A stretch of 32,510 nt of DNA from Didymodactylos carnosus (lineage: Eukaryota; Rotifera; Eurotatoria; Philodinida; Philodinidae): positions 1-32,510 of the forward strand of contig CAJNOQ010001371.1 in assembly GCA_905250885.1 (NCBI GenBank), read 5' to 3'. Shown in pieces: positions 31,415-32,510 of this stretch; within the stretch, counting starts at the first letter, position 1, and each line of letters opens with the position of its first letter. Below the pieces are notes generated by a model, which worked only from the letters and a program-made list of their open reading frames with translations, searched no databases and was not told the DNA's origin. A program made the translations under genes and the position numbers.

Positions 31415-31818
31415 CTAGTAGTTCATCTTTGTATGGTAGTCTTTGAAGCCATCACCGACACATAGAGATGCATCGCAGTCAGGACAAATATATCGTGTAT
31501 CATTACGAATGTTATGCGATACACAAACGGCGCATTTTTTGGTTAGTTTGGTTTTGATTGTGATGTTTGTGGAATAAGCGCGGGAAAATGTTAAGCAGTT
31601 AGACGAAGAGGAGAATCTCTTGTCGATGGTCTTCCAATAGTAGTTGGTCTTTGTAGTCCGTACTTTGTCAAAATTCCTCTAATTATTTCAAGCCGAAAAT
31701 CAGATAAGTGTAAGGAATTATTATTCTGCACTTTATAAATTACAAATGCATTATATACTGCCATATCCAAAAGATGAAAAAAATCTTCTTGTACCATTTT
31801 AACGATTTTCTTACACAT
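31415..31818 (-). pseudogene. piggyBac transposase C-terminal remnant
   Basis: The minus frame from 31818 reads VQEDFFHLLDMAVYNAFVIYK and SDFRLEIIRGILTKYG, the conserved segment after the DDE core of piggyBac (PGBD) transposases. A stop at about 31591 interrupts it. One nucleotide out of frame, the family's Cys-rich C-terminal domain follows: KKCAVCVSHNIRNDTRYICP, then CDASLCVGDGFKDYH, ending at TAG 31415-31417. So there is at least one nonsense change and one frameshift, and no catalytic core. It lies convergent to the vWA gene, 146 bp past its stop. Confidence 0.87.
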
Positions 31819-32002
31819 TCAGAAAATGACATCTGCGAGGGGGTGAGACAGATTACCACAATACTTCAAAGTATTTTATTTTGGCCGAATTATGATATAG
31901 TCGTTAAGGTGTTCATATGCCTTAAACTTCTCATACTTTTCTCAAGTAAGGATCATCATCACGTACTTGCCGTTGTGTGTAGGACTGTAAAAGTTCCCGT
32001 TG
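31819..32002. other. Intergenic, nothing recognised
   Basis: Possibly further worn piggyBac sequence. No clear signal. Confidence 0.4.
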
Positions 32003-32141
32003 CGTTGAAATAACGCTAACTGACAACACAGTTATCGTTAAAACAACGGTAACTGCCTTTCTAGTTACCGTTGTTTTAACGGTAACTGAAAAGTCAGTTA
32101 CCGTTGAAATAACGGTAACTATCAGTTAGTTAACTGTGTGG
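32003..32141. repeat. Cluster of GTTACCGTT/AACGGTAAC palindromes
   Basis: Hairpin 1: 32029-32054 pairs with 32063-32088 (26 bp, one mismatch, 8-nt loop). Hairpin 2: CAGTTACCGTT 32095-32105 pairs with AACGGTAACT ending at 32120. CGTTGAAATAACGCTAACTG at 32003-32022 nearly repeats 32101-32120 directly. CACAGTTA/TAACTGTG forms an outer pair. Nothing coding. Confidence 0.85.
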
Positions 32142-32192
32142 TAAGTATTTCTTAATTATGGCCGAAATATCCAGGCAGCGGCTTAAAATGGC

Positions 32193-32458
32193 TTCCAAAA
32201 TCGTTAGTTTTCTACTAAAACTGTTGAAACTTTCATAACTGACATGATTTTGATTGGCACACACGTGCCAGTCGACCAAACTAATCGAAATTATATAACT
32301 TCAGTGTTTTTTAACTGCGGTTTTTAAGGTCTCTGGAGACTTCAGCGTCTACGGGCAGCTTGAGAAATCTTTTTGTTTTCATCAACGAAATTAGAGTACA
32401 AAACCATGTCATTTATGAAAGTTTCAACAGTTTTAGTGGAAACTAACGATTTTGGGAA
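32193..32458. mobile_element. MITE, about 265 bp, TIRs of 54 bp
   Basis: 32193-32246 (TTCCAAAATCGTTAGTTTTC...GACATG) is repeated inverted at 32405-32458 with about four mismatches. The interior holds a small TGGCAC/GTGCCA hairpin near 32256. No coding. No target duplication was clear. Confidence 0.85.
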
Positions 32459-32510
32459 TAGTGGAGTAACCAGGAATCCGTGGGTGGTAGGGCAGTGCCC
32501 CACGACCTTT

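Overview
The window looks like eukaryotic, intron-bearing animal DNA, most probably a bdelloid rotifer (Adineta/Rotaria type). Four things suggest this. (1) AT-rich DNA with very short introns of about 54-67 bp. (2) Interspersed TGTGGG/CCCACA-type repeats, the telomere repeat known from bdelloids. (3) A Penelope-like (Athena-type) reverse transcriptase fragment flanked by such repeats. (4) A dense mixture of DNA transposons and retrotransposons, mostly decayed. The species call is inference.

Layout. 210-1637 (-): alpha-L-fucosidase-like gene, with a small MITE just upstream. 2209-7098: hAT-type transposon with short TIRs. It holds a four-exon transposase carrying two in-frame stop codons, a 652-bp near-perfect palindrome over the transposase 5' end, and a 579-bp MITE with a 5-bp target duplication inside intron 2. 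7265-7594 (-): small single-pass membrane protein with a PPPY tail. 7620-12960: mostly non-coding, with two larger MITE-like inverted-repeat elements (9096-9487 and about 9786-10372) and short dispersed repeats. 12971-14046 (+): non-LTR retrotransposon RT remnant. 14036-16036 (-): 5' LTR plus gag-protease of an LTR retrotransposon, running into the LINE remnant. 16367-17018: Penelope-like RT fragment between two C-rich telomere-like blocks. 18465-19504 (-): two-exon gene with a ZAR1-like 3CxxC zinc domain. 20190-20246: G-rich then C-rich telomeric repeats facing each other, the arrangement of an end-to-end telomere junction. 21205-21870 (-): F-box protein. 22336-23349: LINE 3' coding end and a transposon-protein remnant. 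24705-25441 (-): broken BED-finger hAT transposase 5' exon. 25830-26540: CCGGCTCC-rich minisatellite and a 64-bp tandem repeat. 27155-27443: MITE. 28253-31269 (+): three-exon gene for a 968-residue protein with an intact vWA/MIDAS domain. 31415-31818 (-): piggyBac transposase C-terminal remnant. 32003-32141 and 32193-32458: palindrome cluster and a MITE.

Cellular genes (fucosidase, PPPY membrane protein, ZAR1-like, F-box, vWA) are intact and appear unrelated in function; there is no operon logic. Everything else is mobile DNA, almost all inactivated. The clearest theme is telomere history: telomeric repeats sit around a Penelope-like fragment and, 3 kb away, in inverted orientation. This suggests the segment was once at or near a chromosome end. 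I found no tRNA, rRNA or CRISPR array.
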